Positions 18,881-28,511 are shown, numbered from the stretch's first letter. The stretch: DNA of 64,000 nt from Allochromatium vinosum DSM 180 (GCF_000025485.1 NC_013851.1:2771501-2835500), one strand, 5' to 3'. Notes: generated by a model from the letters alone, not told the origin. Made by a program: numbers and translations.

Positions 18881-20797
18881 ATGGCACTCGTGAAAAAGAC
18901 CTCCAGTTCTTCCGCCGCCGCAGCCGGCGAGGCTCGCACCAGTGCCGCCACCGCGCGCGAGGCCGAGGCCCAGCGCAAGCGCGCGCGTACGCTCGCCAAG
19001 CAGCAGCAGGCCGCCGAGCGCGTGGCCTCGGCCACGGCGCAACTGGCCTCGGGCATCAACGAAGCCGCCTCGGCCGCCGAAGAACTCAAGCGCTCCGCCG
19101 ATCAGATCGCCACCGGCGCTGAGGAAGCCTCAGGCGCCGCACAGGAGTCGCTCGCCGCCTTCAAGCAGGTCAATGCCGCGCTCGGGCGTCAGCTCGAGAG
19201 CGCCAGGAATTCGCAGGTCAAGGTCGAGGCCTCGCAGGCGCTCATCCTCCGGGTCAGCGATGACGTCGCCGGGCTCATCGGCAATGTCGGGATCGCCGCC
19301 CAGCGTCAGACCGACTCAGTGAAGATGGTCGCCGAACTCGAACAGCAGGCCGCCAACATCGGCGACATCGTCAAGGCCGTCGCCCGCATTGCCGACCAGA
19401 CCAACCTGCTCGCCCTCAACGCGGCCATCGAGGCCGCGCGCGCCGGCAAGCACGGCAAGGGCTTCGCGGTGGTCGCCGACGAGGTGCGCACCCTGGCCGA
19501 GACGTCCGAGAAGAGCGCCAAACAGATCCAGGATCTGGTCGGCCAGATCCAGACCGAGGTCAAGACCATCTCCGACGGCATCAACGACTCGGCCGAGAAG
19601 GTCAAGAGCGAGGTCGAGAACGGCAAGACCATCAACACCCAGCTCGAACAGATCCGGGTCGACGTGATCGAGATCACGCGCGGCATCCAGGATGTCGCCG
19701 CCGGCGCCCAGCAGTCGAGCGCCGCCGCACTCCAGGCGCTCAAGGGTACCGAGGAGATCGCCGCCGCCGCCGAGGAGCAGTCGGCCGCATCCGAGGAAAC
19801 CGCCAAGACCGTCGCCGAGCAGACCCAGGCGCTGGCCGAGTGCGAACAGGCGGCGCAGAATCTGTCCGAACTGGCCGAGGAACTCAAGAACTCGACCGAC
19901 ATCGCCAAGAGCGCCGAGGAAGTCGCCTCGGCCGCTGAAGAACTGTCCTCGGCGGTGCAGGAGATCAACCGCTCCGGCGCCCAGGTCATGGCCGCCGTCG
20001 AGCAGATTCGAAAGAGTGCCCAGGTCCAGGCCTCGGCCACCGAGGAATCCGCCGCCGCCATCGCCCAGATCGAGAAGGGACTGGAAGTGGCGCTACAGCG
20101 CGCTCAGAACGCCGGCGAAAAGGTCAAGGCCATCAGCGCCCTGCTCGGCACCAACAAGCAGAGCGTCGAATCGCTCATCGAAGGGGTCGCCGACTCGGTC
20201 ACGGCCTCGCGTTCCAGCCTCAGGCAGATCAAGGATCTGGAACTGGTCTCGCGGCGCATCGACAAGATCGTCGATGCCATCACCACGGTCTCGATCCAGA
20301 CCAACATGCTCGCCGTCAACGGCTCGATCGAAGCGGCGCGCGCCGGCGAGTTCGGCAAGGGTTTCGTGGTCGTGGCCACCGACATCCGCAACCTCGCGCA
20401 CGACTCGGCCGAAAATGCCGACCGCATCAAGGACTTGGTGAAGGCGGTCCAGGATCAGATCGGCATAGTCGGTCGCGATCTGGAAGAGATCATGTCTGCG
20501 GCCACCAGCGAGGCCGAGAAGGCCAAGGCCATTACCGCCGGTCTGGACACCATCGAGGCCGACATCGGTGTGGTCGACAAGGGCACCGCCGAGATCCTGG
20601 CCGCCGCCAGCGAAATCGCCTCGGCCGTCGCCCAGATCAAGACCGGCGTCGATCAGATCTCGGCGGCGGCTCAAGAAGCCGAGAAGGCGTCCACCGAAGC
20701 CGCCTCCGCCGCCAAGCAGCAGGCGCAGGGCGCCGAGGAGCTGGCCGCCGCCATCGAGGAGATCGCCTCGCTCGCCGATGAGTTGCAGAGCGCCTGA
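18881..20797 (+). CDS. Soluble chemoreceptor with two signalling tips (DosM-like)
   Basis: 638 aa with no membrane segment and no recognisable sensor domain; nearly all is Ala/Glu-rich coiled coil. Two chemoreceptor hairpin tips are present: a canonical one near 170-208 ([18 protein letters not shown]) and a diverged one near 470-508 ([18 protein letters not shown]). Known double-signalling-domain receptors such as DosM of Vibrio cholerae cluster I bridge two CheA/CheW baseplates and stabilise cytoplasmic arrays; the same role is inferred. A Shine-Dalgarno GAAGGA precedes the ATG. It opens a ten-gene chemosensory run and is directly followed by the triple-CheW gene. Confidence 0.88.
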   Translation: MALVKKTSSSSAAAAGEARTSAATAREAEAQRKRARTLAKQQQAAERVASATAQLASGINEAASAAEELKRSADQIATGAEEASGAAQESLAAFKQVNAALGRQLESARNSQVKVEASQALILRVSDDVAGLIGNVGIAAQRQTDSVKMVAELEQQAANIGDIVKAVARIADQTNLLALNAAIEAARAGKHGKGFAVVADEVRTLAETSEKSAKQIQDLVGQIQTEVKTISDGINDSAEKVKSEVENGKTINTQLEQIRVDVIEITRGIQDVAAGAQQSSAAALQALKGTEEIAAAAEEQSAASEETAKTVAEQTQALAECEQAAQNLSELAEELKNSTDIAKSAEEVASAAEELSSAVQEINRSGAQVMAAVEQIRKSAQVQASATEESAAAIAQIEKGLEVALQRAQNAGEKVKAISALLGTNKQSVESLIEGVADSVTASRSSLRQIKDLELVSRRIDKIVDAITTVSIQTNMLAVNGSIEAARAGEFGKGFVVVATDIRNLAHDSAENADRIKDLVKAVQDQIGIVGRDLEEIMSAATSEAEKAKAITAGLDTIEADIGVVDKGTAEILAAASEIASAVAQIKTGVDQISAAAQEAEKASTEAASAAKQQAQGAEELAAAIEEIASLADELQSA

Positions 20798-20826
20798 GTC
20801 CGAACGCCAGCGAGCGGGAGAACACC

Positions 20827-22434
20827 ATGACCAACGAACAGGTCGAGCCACTGGACGTCGAACCCAACGCGCCCGCCATTGCGGTGTCTGCGGGTGACGC
20901 CGGTGCGGACGACGCTCTCGCCGGGCGCGAGGGCGACATCCGTCAATTCGTGATCTTCATCTGCGGCAGCGAAGTCTTCGCCGTCGACATGGCCCCGGTG
21001 CAGGAGATCATCCGCGTGCCGGATGTGGTGCGGGTGCCACTGGCGCCCGCCACGCTGGAGGGGCTGGCCAATCTGCGCGGCAAGGTGCTGCCGATCATCA
21101 GTCTGCGCCGGCTGTTCGGCTTCCCCGAGCGCGAAGACGACGACGCCACGCGCGCCCTGGTCATCGACCTGGGCCAGCCGCTCGGCTTCGTCGTCGATCG
21201 GGTCAGCAGCGTGGTCGGCGTCGAGCCGGGGCGCATCGAGGACGTCGGCTCGCTGACCACCACGGTCAAGACCGAACTGCTGGCCGGGCTGCTAAAGGAG
21301 GTCGGCGGTTTTCCGATGGTGATGGTGCTCGACTTCGAGCGTCTCATCAGCAACGAGTTCGCCGCCATCGCCCATCTGGCGCGCTCCAGTGCCGCCGGGA
21401 CACTCGATGCGCTGGGGTCCGAGGACGAGCACGACGACGAGGCCGGCAGCGACGAGCTGCAACTGGTCAGCTTCGAGGTCGCCGAGCAGGAATACGCCAT
21501 CCCGATCGAAAACGTGCAGGAGATCGTGCAGTTCCCCGAGCAGGTGGTGCGGGTGCCGCGTTCCGAGGCGCATGTGCTGGGCGTGATGACGCTGCGCAAC
21601 CGGCTGCTGCCGCTGGTCTCGCTGCGCTGTCTGTTCGACCTGGACGCGCGTGCGGCCGACGAGCGCAGTCGCATCCTGGTCATCCGGCTCGGCGACATGG
21701 CCGTCGGGCTGGTGGTCGACAGCGTCAACGAGGTGCTGCGGGTGCCCAAGTCCGCCGTCGACGCCATGCCCAAGCTGCTGGCGCGACACGGCGACCTGTC
21801 GGATATCGCCGAGATCTGCCGGCTGGAGGACGGACACCGGCTGGTCTCCATCATCTCGACCGACAACCTGTTCCGCCATTCGACCATCCGGGAGGCCCTG
21901 ACCAACGTGGACCAATTGCGCGAGGACGACCGGCTCGACGACGACACCGACGCGAGCGACGAGGACAACGACGACGAGGAACAGGTGGTGGTGTTCCGGC
22001 TCGACAAGGAAGAGTTCGGCGTGCCGATCGAGAGCGTGCAGGAGATCGTGCGCGTACCGGATGAACTGACCCATGTGCCCAAGGCGCCGGAATTCGTCGA
22101 GGGCGTGATCAATCTGCGCGGCTCGGTACTGCCGGTCATCGACCAGCGCCGGCGGCTCGGCATGGCCACGGTCGCGCGCAACGACCGTCAGCGCATCATG
22201 GTGTTCCTGCTCGACGGGGTGCGTACCGGCTTCATCGTCGACTCGGTGGCCGAGGTGCTCAAGATCCCCAAGGCATCGATCGAACGCTCGCCGCGACTGT
22301 CGCTGGAACAGGCGCGTCTGATCGCGCGCGTGGCCAATCTGGAGCAGCACAAACGCATGATCCAGCTCATCGACCCGTCGCGCCTGATCGCCGACGAACA
22401 GCGCGAGGAACTGGCCGCGCTCACCGAGGATTGA
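20827..22434 (+). CDS. cheW: Triple-domain CheW scaffold protein
   Basis: 535 aa with three CheW domains in series, at about 38-185, 213-360 and 388-530. Each has the pattern VQEII-V-P, then LRG/LRN-LP-I/V-LR, then a VVD/IVDSV-EVL strand. Acidic linkers (EDEHDDEAGSDE and a DDDTDASDEDNDDEE stretch) join them. CheW couples receptors to CheA; a tandem of three could tie several receptor or CheA units into one array. It lies 29 bp after the double-tip receptor gene and 6 bp before cheB. Confidence 0.9.
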   Translation: MTNEQVEPLDVEPNAPAIAVSAGDAGADDALAGREGDIRQFVIFICGSEVFAVDMAPVQEIIRVPDVVRVPLAPATLEGLANLRGKVLPIISLRRLFGFPEREDDDATRALVIDLGQPLGFVVDRVSSVVGVEPGRIEDVGSLTTTVKTELLAGLLKEVGGFPMVMVLDFERLISNEFAAIAHLARSSAAGTLDALGSEDEHDDEAGSDELQLVSFEVAEQEYAIPIENVQEIVQFPEQVVRVPRSEAHVLGVMTLRNRLLPLVSLRCLFDLDARAADERSRILVIRLGDMAVGLVVDSVNEVLRVPKSAVDAMPKLLARHGDLSDIAEICRLEDGHRLVSIISTDNLFRHSTIREALTNVDQLREDDRLDDDTDASDEDNDDEEQVVVFRLDKEEFGVPIESVQEIVRVPDELTHVPKAPEFVEGVINLRGSVLPVIDQRRRLGMATVARNDRQRIMVFLLDGVRTGFIVDSVAEVLKIPKASIERSPRLSLEQARLIARVANLEQHKRMIQLIDPSRLIADEQREELAALTED

Positions 22435-22440
22435 TTCGCC

Positions 22441-23523
22441 TTGATCAAACTGCTGATCGTCGACGACTCGGCGCTGATGCGCCGCCAGCTCAACGCCATC
22501 TTCCAGGCCGAGGGTGACTTCGAGATCCGTCTCGCGCGCAACGGACGCGAAGCGGTCGAGGAGAATCTGACCTTTGAGCCGGACGTCGTCACGCTCGACA
22601 TCAACATGCCCGAGATGGACGGTCTGACCGCGCTCTCGCTGCTGATGGCCCAGCGTCCGGTGCCCGTGGTCATGGTCTCCTCGCTCACCGAGAAGGGAGC
22701 CATGGCCACGCTGGAGGCGCTCAATCTCGGCGCGGTCGACTATATCCCCAAGCCGGGCGGCACCATCTCGCTGTCGATGGTCGAGATCGAGGCCGAGGTC
22801 ATCGCCAAGGTGCGCGCGGCCGCGCGGGCACGGCTCAAGACCGCGCGCGGGCTGGCGGCGCGCATTCGCAGCGGCGTATCGCCGAGCCGCCCCAGAATCC
22901 AGGTCGAGCCAAGGCGTCCGACCATCCGCCGCGCCGGTACGCGCGGCGATGGCGTGGTCCTGATCGGGGTCTCGACCGGCGGACCGCGAACCTTGGAAGA
23001 CATCCTGCCGCTGCTGCCGGCCGAGTTTCCCTGGCCGGTTCTGGTCGCCCAGCACATGCCGCCGAGCTTCACCAAACCCTTCGCCGAGCGCATGAATGGG
23101 TTGTGCGCGCTGGAGGTCTCCGAGGTCAGCCGGCCCACCCCGGTGGAGCCGGGTCACATCTACATCGGCAAGGGCGGCGCGGACATGGTGCTGGCGCGGC
23201 GTGTCGGCAAGCTGACCGCCCTGCCCCGGCCCGAGAATCCGGATGTTCTCTGGCACCCCTCGGTCGAGCTGCTCGGGCGCTCGGCCCTGGAGCACTGCGA
23301 TCCGGCCAACGTCATCGCCGTAATGCTCACCGGCATGGGGCACGATGGGGCCGATGCCTTCGCCGAATTGAAAAAACGCGGCGCGCGCACCATTGCCGAG
23401 TCTGAGGAGACCGCCGTGGTCTTCGGGATGCCGGCGGAGCTGATCGAGCGCGGCGGGGCCAATCTGGTGCTGCCGGCCGAGCGTATCGCCGATCAGATCC
23501 AGATCTGGGTCGAGCGTTCCTAG
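22441..23523 (+). CDS. cheB: Chemotaxis response regulator methylesterase
   Basis: 360 aa. N-terminal receiver (1-120) with DDSALMRR and acceptor Asp in VTLDINMPEMDG, a basic linker (about 125-165), and a C-terminal methylesterase domain with catalytic Ser in GVSTGGP, His in AQHMPPSF and Asp in MLTGMGHDGADAF. It removes methyl groups from receptors and may deamidate them. The start is TTG at 22441 (MIKLLIVDDS), with GAGGA about 10 nt upstream overlapping the end of the cheW gene. Confidence 0.94.
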   Translation: MIKLLIVDDSALMRRQLNAIFQAEGDFEIRLARNGREAVEENLTFEPDVVTLDINMPEMDGLTALSLLMAQRPVPVVMVSSLTEKGAMATLEALNLGAVDYIPKPGGTISLSMVEIEAEVIAKVRAAARARLKTARGLAARIRSGVSPSRPRIQVEPRRPTIRRAGTRGDGVVLIGVSTGGPRTLEDILPLLPAEFPWPVLVAQHMPPSFTKPFAERMNGLCALEVSEVSRPTPVEPGHIYIGKGGADMVLARRVGKLTALPRPENPDVLWHPSVELLGRSALEHCDPANVIAVMLTGMGHDGADAFAELKKRGARTIAESEETAVVFGMPAELIERGGANLVLPAERIADQIQIWVERS

Positions 23524-23540
23524 CCAGGAGTCATGACCGC

Positions 23541-24164
23541 ATGGGACTGAAGAAATCACACGACGCCCCGACCGCCAGCGAAGACGAGCGCCGTCTGCCG
23601 CGCGACCTGCCGGGTCTGCTGACCGCGCTCGCCGACGACGATCCGCTGGCCCGGCGCTGGGCGGCGCGCGATCTGGCGCAATATCCCGAGTCCTCGCGCG
23701 CGCTGGTCGAGCGGCTGAGCATCGAGACCGAGCCGAGCGTGACCGCCGTGATCCTGACCAGTCTCACCCTGATCGGCGACGAGATCGCGGTCGCGGGGTT
23801 GACCGAGTGTCTGCGCAGTGAGGATGCCATGCTGCGCAACGCGGCCATCGAAGCCATGAAGCAACTGCCCGACGAGGTTGCGCCCTGGATGGGGCGCTTG
23901 CTCGAAGACCTGGACCCCGATGTACGCATCTTCGCCGTCGATGTGCTCGAGTCCCTGCGCCATCCTCAGGTCGAGGACTGGCTGATCCGCGTCATCACCC
24001 AGGATGCCCATGTCAACGTCTGCGCCACGGCGGTCGATCTGCTCGGCGAGGTCGGATCGGAGCGCGCCAAACCGGCCCTGCTTGCGCTCAAGCAGCGCTT
24101 CGCCGACGAGCCCTACATCCAATTCGCCGCCGATCTGGCGCTCAAACGGATCAGCGCGGGCTGA
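23541..24164 (+). CDS. HEAT-repeat protein of the chemosensory cluster
   Basis: 207 aa, predicted all-helical with about five HEAT-like repeats between residues 25 and 200 (for example ARRWAARDLAQ, VRIFAVDVLESL, VCATAVDLLGEVG). HEAT repeats form protein-binding solenoids. A gene of this kind sits between cheB and cheR in the Vibrio cholerae cluster I type as I recall it, so it is probably an array or regulator-binding accessory. No enzymatic motif is seen; the role is unknown. Confidence 0.75.
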   Translation: MGLKKSHDAPTASEDERRLPRDLPGLLTALADDDPLARRWAARDLAQYPESSRALVERLSIETEPSVTAVILTSLTLIGDEIAVAGLTECLRSEDAMLRNAAIEAMKQLPDEVAPWMGRLLEDLDPDVRIFAVDVLESLRHPQVEDWLIRVITQDAHVNVCATAVDLLGEVGSERAKPALLALKQRFADEPYIQFAADLALKRISAG

Positions 24165-24171
24165 CGCCACC

Positions 24172-25020
24172 ATGACCGAGCCGCGCCAGATCAGCGACGA
24201 GGACTTTCAGAAATTCCGCGAATTCTTCTATCGCAAGACCGGCATCCTGTTCGAGGACAGCAAACGCTATTTCGTCGACAAGCGCCTGCTCGACCGCATG
24301 GAGGCAACCGGCAGCGAGACCTTCCGCGCCTATTTCACCACGCTGCGCTTCCAGGCCTCGGGCGAGGAGCTCCAGTCGCTCATCAACGCGATGACGGTCA
24401 ACGAGACCTACTTCTTTCGCGAGGAATATCAGTTCGAGTGTCTGGTCAAATCGATGCTGGAGGATCTGGTGGCGCGGCGCGCGACGGATTCCAAGCCGCT
24501 GCGCATCTGGTCGGTACCCTCGTCCTCGGGCGAGGAACCCTATGGCATCGCCATCTATCTGCTCGAACACTGGCCGCGCATCAACCAGCTCGATGTCGAG
24601 ATCATCTCTTCCGACATCGACACCGACATCCTGGCCCAGGCACGCCGCGGGCGCTACAGTCCGCGCGCCGTGCAGCATCTGCCGGCGCCGCTGCTGAAGA
24701 AATATTTCGTCCGGGTCGGCGAGTTCTACCAGATCGACGACAGCCTGCGCGAGGCGGTGCAGTTCACCCGTGCCAATGTCACGGACCCGGCCGACATGCG
24801 GCTGCATCGCCATTTCGATGTCATCTTCTGCCGCAATCTATTGATCTATTTCGACGATCTCTCGCGCAAGCGCACCGCCGAGTCCTTCTATGACGCGCTC
24901 AATCCGGGCGGATTCATCTGTCTCGGACATTCGGAATCCATGAGCCGGATCTCGTCGCTGTTCCAGGTGCGCAAGTTCCCCGAGGCCATCGTCTATCAGA
25001 AACCCTGGGAGGCGCGATGA
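24172..25020 (+). CDS. cheR: Chemoreceptor glutamate methyltransferase
   Basis: 282 aa. N-terminal helical domain (about 8-80), then the SAM-binding domain. Family motifs are clear: NAMTVNETYFFRE near 78-90, IWSVPSSSGEEPYGIA near 112-127, FCRNLLIYFDD near 221-231 and LGHSES near 253. In the SAM loop the common AxxS/GC-type residues are replaced by PSS. The ATG at 24172 starts the protein; a longer upstream reading passes through the HEAT gene and is rejected. Its stop overlaps the next cheY start by 4 bp. Confidence 0.93.
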   Translation: MTEPRQISDEDFQKFREFFYRKTGILFEDSKRYFVDKRLLDRMEATGSETFRAYFTTLRFQASGEELQSLINAMTVNETYFFREEYQFECLVKSMLEDLVARRATDSKPLRIWSVPSSSGEEPYGIAIYLLEHWPRINQLDVEIISSDIDTDILAQARRGRYSPRAVQHLPAPLLKKYFVRVGEFYQIDDSLREAVQFTRANVTDPADMRLHRHFDVIFCRNLLIYFDDLSRKRTAESFYDALNPGGFICLGHSESMSRISSLFQVRKFPEAIVYQKPWEAR

Positions 25021-25391
25021 AACGGATCCTGGTCATCGACGATGCGGCCACGGTGCGGCTCTATCACCGTGGCATCCTGGAGTCGGCCGGCTTTGAGGTC
25101 AGCGAGGCGGTCAATGGACTGGAGGCGCTGGAGCGGGTCGTCGAGGGACCGTTCGACCTCTATCTGGTCGACATCAACATGCCCAAGCTCGACGGCTATG
25201 GATTCCTGCGCGAGCTGCGCGCCAAGGACATCCCGCAGGCGCCGGCGATCATGGTCTCGACCGAGGCCGAGGACAACGATCAGCGTCTCGCCTATGCCTG
25301 CGGGGCCAATCTCTATCTGATCAAGCCGACCAAACCGGCACAACTGCTCGCACACGTTCAGACCCTGCTCGGCGCGAGACAGCCGTCATGA
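25017..25391 (+). CDS. cheY: CheY-like response regulator (between cheR and cheA)
   Basis: 124-aa single receiver: acidic pair in LVIDDAATVR, acceptor Asp in LVDINMPKLDG, Ser/Thr switch in MVSTEAED and Lys in LIKPTKP. It overlaps cheR and cheA by 4 bp on each side, so the three are almost surely co-translated. It is a likely target of the CheA encoded next. Whether it reaches a flagellar motor or a different output cannot be told from sequence. Confidence 0.9.
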   Translation: MKRILVIDDAATVRLYHRGILESAGFEVSEAVNGLEALERVVEGPFDLYLVDINMPKLDGYGFLRELRAKDIPQAPAIMVSTEAEDNDQRLAYACGANLYLIKPTKPAQLLAHVQTLLGARQPS

Positions 25392-27859
25392 GTCCCTTGC
25401 TGAACCAGTTCCTGACCGAGGGACGCGACTTCCTCGAAGCCATCGGCGCCAAGCTGCTCGAACTCGAGCGCGCGTCCGCGTCCGAGCAGGAGGCGCTGAT
25501 GGTCGAGCTGTTCCGGCTGGTGCACACGCTCAAGGGCAACTCGGGGCTGTTCGACATCCCCGAGATGACGCGCGTGCTGCATGCGGCCGAGGACTTGATG
25601 GACGCGGTACGCGACGGGCGGGTCGCATTCAGCCGCGAGCTGGCCGATCACCTGCTGGAGGCGATGGACTTCGTCTCGCTCCTGATCGACGAGATCGCCG
25701 AGGCGGGCGAGGACGGTCAGCCGCCGAGCACCAGCGGTCATGCTCGGGAGGCGGTGCGGCTCGGCGAAGCGTTGCGCGCCCTGATGGCCGAGAGCGTTCG
25801 GTCGTCGGCCTCCGGCGATCGGTCTGAAGCCGCTTCGACCTCGAACGGTGCCGGTGCAAACTCTGCTTCGGAAGCGAGCGGTCGGCTGGGCGACCTGCCG
25901 GAGTCCGTGCGCGACGATCTCACCAAGCGTCTCGCCTCCGGCGAATCGCTGTGCCGGCTGCGCTATCGTCCCGAGGAAGAGTGCTTCTTCAAGGGCGAGG
26001 ATCCCTTGTTCCAGCTCACCCAGCTTCCCGAACCGATCTGGCGACGGGTCAGCGCGCGCGAGGACTGGCCGCCGCTGGCCGAACTTGACGCCTATCGCTG
26101 CGTGCTGGACTTCGAGCTGATCCTGAGCACGGACGCCGCGACGCTCGCCGAACATTTCCGTTATGTACCGGATCAGATCGAGATCCAGCCGCTGTCGGCG
26201 GCGATGCTGGAGGCCGGTACCGCTGGCGCATCGACCACGCCCGAAACCGATTCCACTGCATCCGAGCCACCCTGGGCCGATCTCAGCCCCGAAGCGCTCG
26301 AATCCATCCGTCTGGCCCTGGACGCCCAGCGCGAGATCCTCACCCTGGGCGACAGCCCGCTCTGGCTCGGCGGACGCCTGCGCGCCGTGGGCGCAACCCT
26401 GGCGGCGATCCTGACCAGTCTGGGCCGAGATCCGGCGACGAGCGGACTGGAGAAGGCCCTGGAAGCGGCGCTCGCCACCGACTCGGGCACCTATCTGCTG
26501 CGCTGGCTCGATCATCAGACCTGGCCCGAGGCCAGGCCCGCCGCGACCGAAGCGAGCGCCAGGCCGGTGCGCGAGGCGATCGTGGCGCCCGCGCCGTCGC
26601 ATCCGGCAGGCACGTCACAGGCCACAGCGACCGCATCCGACGAACCGCCCAAGTTCGGCCGCCGCGCCGAGGACCAGCTCGCCAACCTGCGCACGCTCAA
26701 GGTCGATCAGGCCAAGATCGACCGGCTCATGAACCTGATCGGCGAGATGGTGGTGGCCAAGAACGCCCTGCCCTATCTGGCCGCGCGCGCCGAGAATCTG
26801 TACGGCGTGCGCGAACTCGCGCGCGAGATCAAGACCCAGTACGGCGTCATCAACCGCATCGCCGAGGAGATGCAGGACGCCATCATGCAGGTGCGGATGC
26901 TGCCGGTGTCCTTCGTCTTCCAGCGCTTCCCGCGTCTGGTGCGCGACACGGCGCACAAGCTCGGCAAGGAAGTCCATCTGATCATGGAGGGCGAGTCGAC
27001 CGAGGCCGACAAGAACATCATCGAGGCGCTCGCTGATCCGCTCATCCATATCGTGCGCAACAGTCTCGACCATGGCCTGGAGTCGCCCGCCGAACGACGT
27101 GCCGCCGGCAAGCCGCCCGAGGGTCGTCTGACCATCAGCGCCCGTCAGGAGTCCGACCGCGTCCTGATCGAGATCAGCGACGACGGTCGCGGCATCGACC
27201 CCGAGGTGATCCGGCGCAAGGCGTATGAAAAAGGGATCATCGACGAGGCCGCGCTCGAACGGCTCAACGATCAGGAAGCGGTCAATCTGGTCTTCGCCGC
27301 CGGCTTCTCGACCGCCGAACAGATCAGCGACCTCTCCGGGCGCGGCGTCGGGATGGACGTGGTGCGCAACGCCATCGCGCGCGTGCATGGCTCGATCGAC
27401 CTGCGCAGTCGTGTCGGCGAGGGCACGCGCCTGCGCCTGTCGCTGCCCTTGTCGATGGCCGTCACCAACGTCATGATCATCGAGTCGGCCGGACAGCGCT
27501 TCGGCGTGCCCATGGAGGCCGTGGCCGAGACGGTGCGGGTGGCGCGGCGCGACATCCGTGTCATCAAGAAACGTCTGACCACGGTGCTGCGCGGACGGCT
27601 GGTCCCGCTGGTGTCGCTCAACGACCTGCTGGCGCTCGACGCGCCACAACGCGCCAACGACGACGATGAACTGGCGGTGCTCGTAGTGCGGATCGAAAAG
27701 GAATACTTGGGTATCATCGTCGATGACTGCCGCGAGACGATCGACATCATCCTCAAGCCGCTGGCCGGCTTTCTCGGCGACCTCACCGGCTATTCCGGCT
27801 CAGCCCTACTCGGGGACGGCTCAGTGCTCCTGATCCTCAATCCACGTGAATTGCTCTGA
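25388..27859 (+). CDS. cheA: Chemotaxis histidine kinase CheA with long P1-P3 insertion
   Basis: 823 aa. N-terminal Hpt domain with phospho-acceptor His46 in RLVHTLKGNSG; a 300-residue middle region (about 130-430); dimerisation domain (about 435-500, with LMNLIGEMVVAKN); ATPase domain with N box HIVRNSLDHGLESP, G1 DDGRGI and G2 SGRGVGMDVV; and C-terminal CheW-like P5. The middle region is larger than in E. coli CheA (654 aa) and contains a segment near 175-275 not recognised as the usual CheY-binding P2. It overlaps the upstream cheY by 4 bp. It should phosphorylate one or both CheY proteins and CheB here. Confidence 0.93.
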   Translation: MSPLLNQFLTEGRDFLEAIGAKLLELERASASEQEALMVELFRLVHTLKGNSGLFDIPEMTRVLHAAEDLMDAVRDGRVAFSRELADHLLEAMDFVSLLIDEIAEAGEDGQPPSTSGHAREAVRLGEALRALMAESVRSSASGDRSEAASTSNGAGANSASEASGRLGDLPESVRDDLTKRLASGESLCRLRYRPEEECFFKGEDPLFQLTQLPEPIWRRVSAREDWPPLAELDAYRCVLDFELILSTDAATLAEHFRYVPDQIEIQPLSAAMLEAGTAGASTTPETDSTASEPPWADLSPEALESIRLALDAQREILTLGDSPLWLGGRLRAVGATLAAILTSLGRDPATSGLEKALEAALATDSGTYLLRWLDHQTWPEARPAATEASARPVREAIVAPAPSHPAGTSQATATASDEPPKFGRRAEDQLANLRTLKVDQAKIDRLMNLIGEMVVAKNALPYLAARAENLYGVRELAREIKTQYGVINRIAEEMQDAIMQVRMLPVSFVFQRFPRLVRDTAHKLGKEVHLIMEGESTEADKNIIEALADPLIHIVRNSLDHGLESPAERRAAGKPPEGRLTISARQESDRVLIEISDDGRGIDPEVIRRKAYEKGIIDEAALERLNDQEAVNLVFAAGFSTAEQISDLSGRGVGMDVVRNAIARVHGSIDLRSRVGEGTRLRLSLPLSMAVTNVMIIESAGQRFGVPMEAVAETVRVARRDIRVIKKRLTTVLRGRLVPLVSLNDLLALDAPQRANDDDELAVLVVRIEKEYLGIIVDDCRETIDIILKPLAGFLGDLTGYSGSALLGDGSVLLILNPRELL

Positions 27860-27876
27860 CCGGGAAGGACCGTCCG

Positions 27877-28152
27877 ATGCCGATCGAAATCCGTGACAAC
27901 ACACTCGTGGTGCGGGAGCTGCTCAGCGTCGAGGACGCCGAGCGTCTGCTCGACTGGCTGATCCAGCATCCGCGCGGTCGGCTCGACCTGGCCGACTGTA
28001 CTCATCTACACGCCGCCAATCTCCAGGTGCTGATGGCGGCCCAACCCAAGATCGCCGCCTGGCCGAGTCGCGACGCCCTCGCCGACTGGCTGCGGGCGGC
28101 TTTGATTCAGGAAGACAAGATCCATGTCCAAGACGATTCTGGTGGTCGATGA
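27877..28152 (+). CDS. Mini STAS-like protein of the chemosensory cluster
   Basis: 91 aa. The alternation of short strands and helices (residues 5-15, 18-30, 35-41, 46-56) suggests a shortened STAS/MlaB-type fold, as often seen in chemosensory clusters. The region expected to carry the phospho-acceptor reads LDLADCTHLHAANL, without the usual Asp-Ser-Ser. It starts 17 bp after cheA with a GGAAGGA site and overlaps the following cheY by 29 bp. STAS assignment is tentative; no enzymatic motif is present. Confidence 0.6.
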   Translation: MPIEIRDNTLVVRELLSVEDAERLLDWLIQHPRGRLDLADCTHLHAANLQVLMAAQPKIAAWPSRDALADWLRAALIQEDKIHVQDDSGGR

Positions 28153-28498
28153 TTCGGCCACGATGGTGATGAGCCTCAAGGCCAGCCTGGAAATGGCCGG
28201 GTTCAAGGTCGAGACGGCCGGCGATGGCGTGCAGGCGCTCACCAAGCTCAAGTCCGGCGTCAAGCCCGATCTCATCATCACCGACATCAACATGCCCAAC
28301 ATGGGCGGAATGGACTTCATCCGCAATGCGCGCGTCCTCCCCGGACTGCGTTTCACGCCCATCCTGGCGCTGACCACCGAGAGCCAGCAGGCCAAGCGCG
28401 ACGAGGCCAAGAAGCTCGGCGCCACCGGCTGGCTGGTCAAGCCGGTGGGCGGCAGCGATCTGATCAAGGTCATCAAGCAAGTGCTGCCGGGCGCCTGA
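28124..28498 (+). CDS. cheY: CheY-like response regulator (second)
   Basis: 124-aa single receiver close to flagellar CheY in motif layout: [11 protein letters not shown], acceptor Asp in [12 protein letters not shown], Thr in ALTTESQ and Lys in LVKPVGG. It begins inside the 3' end of the STAS-like gene and ends 13 bp before the membrane receptor with the CheZ-like motif, which could be its phosphatase. Likely phosphorylated by the CheA two genes upstream. Confidence 0.9.
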   Translation: MSKTILVVDDSATMVMSLKASLEMAGFKVETAGDGVQALTKLKSGVKPDLIITDINMPNMGGMDFIRNARVLPGLRFTPILALTTESQQAKRDEAKKLGATGWLVKPVGGSDLIKVIKQVLPGA

Positions 28499-28511
28499 GG
28501 ATCGCGTCTCG

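Noticed and set aside
21292-23559. 755-aa open frame on the minus strand opposite cheW and cheB
   Set aside because: Antisense to well-defined CheW and CheB domains; composition typical of a third-position shadow.
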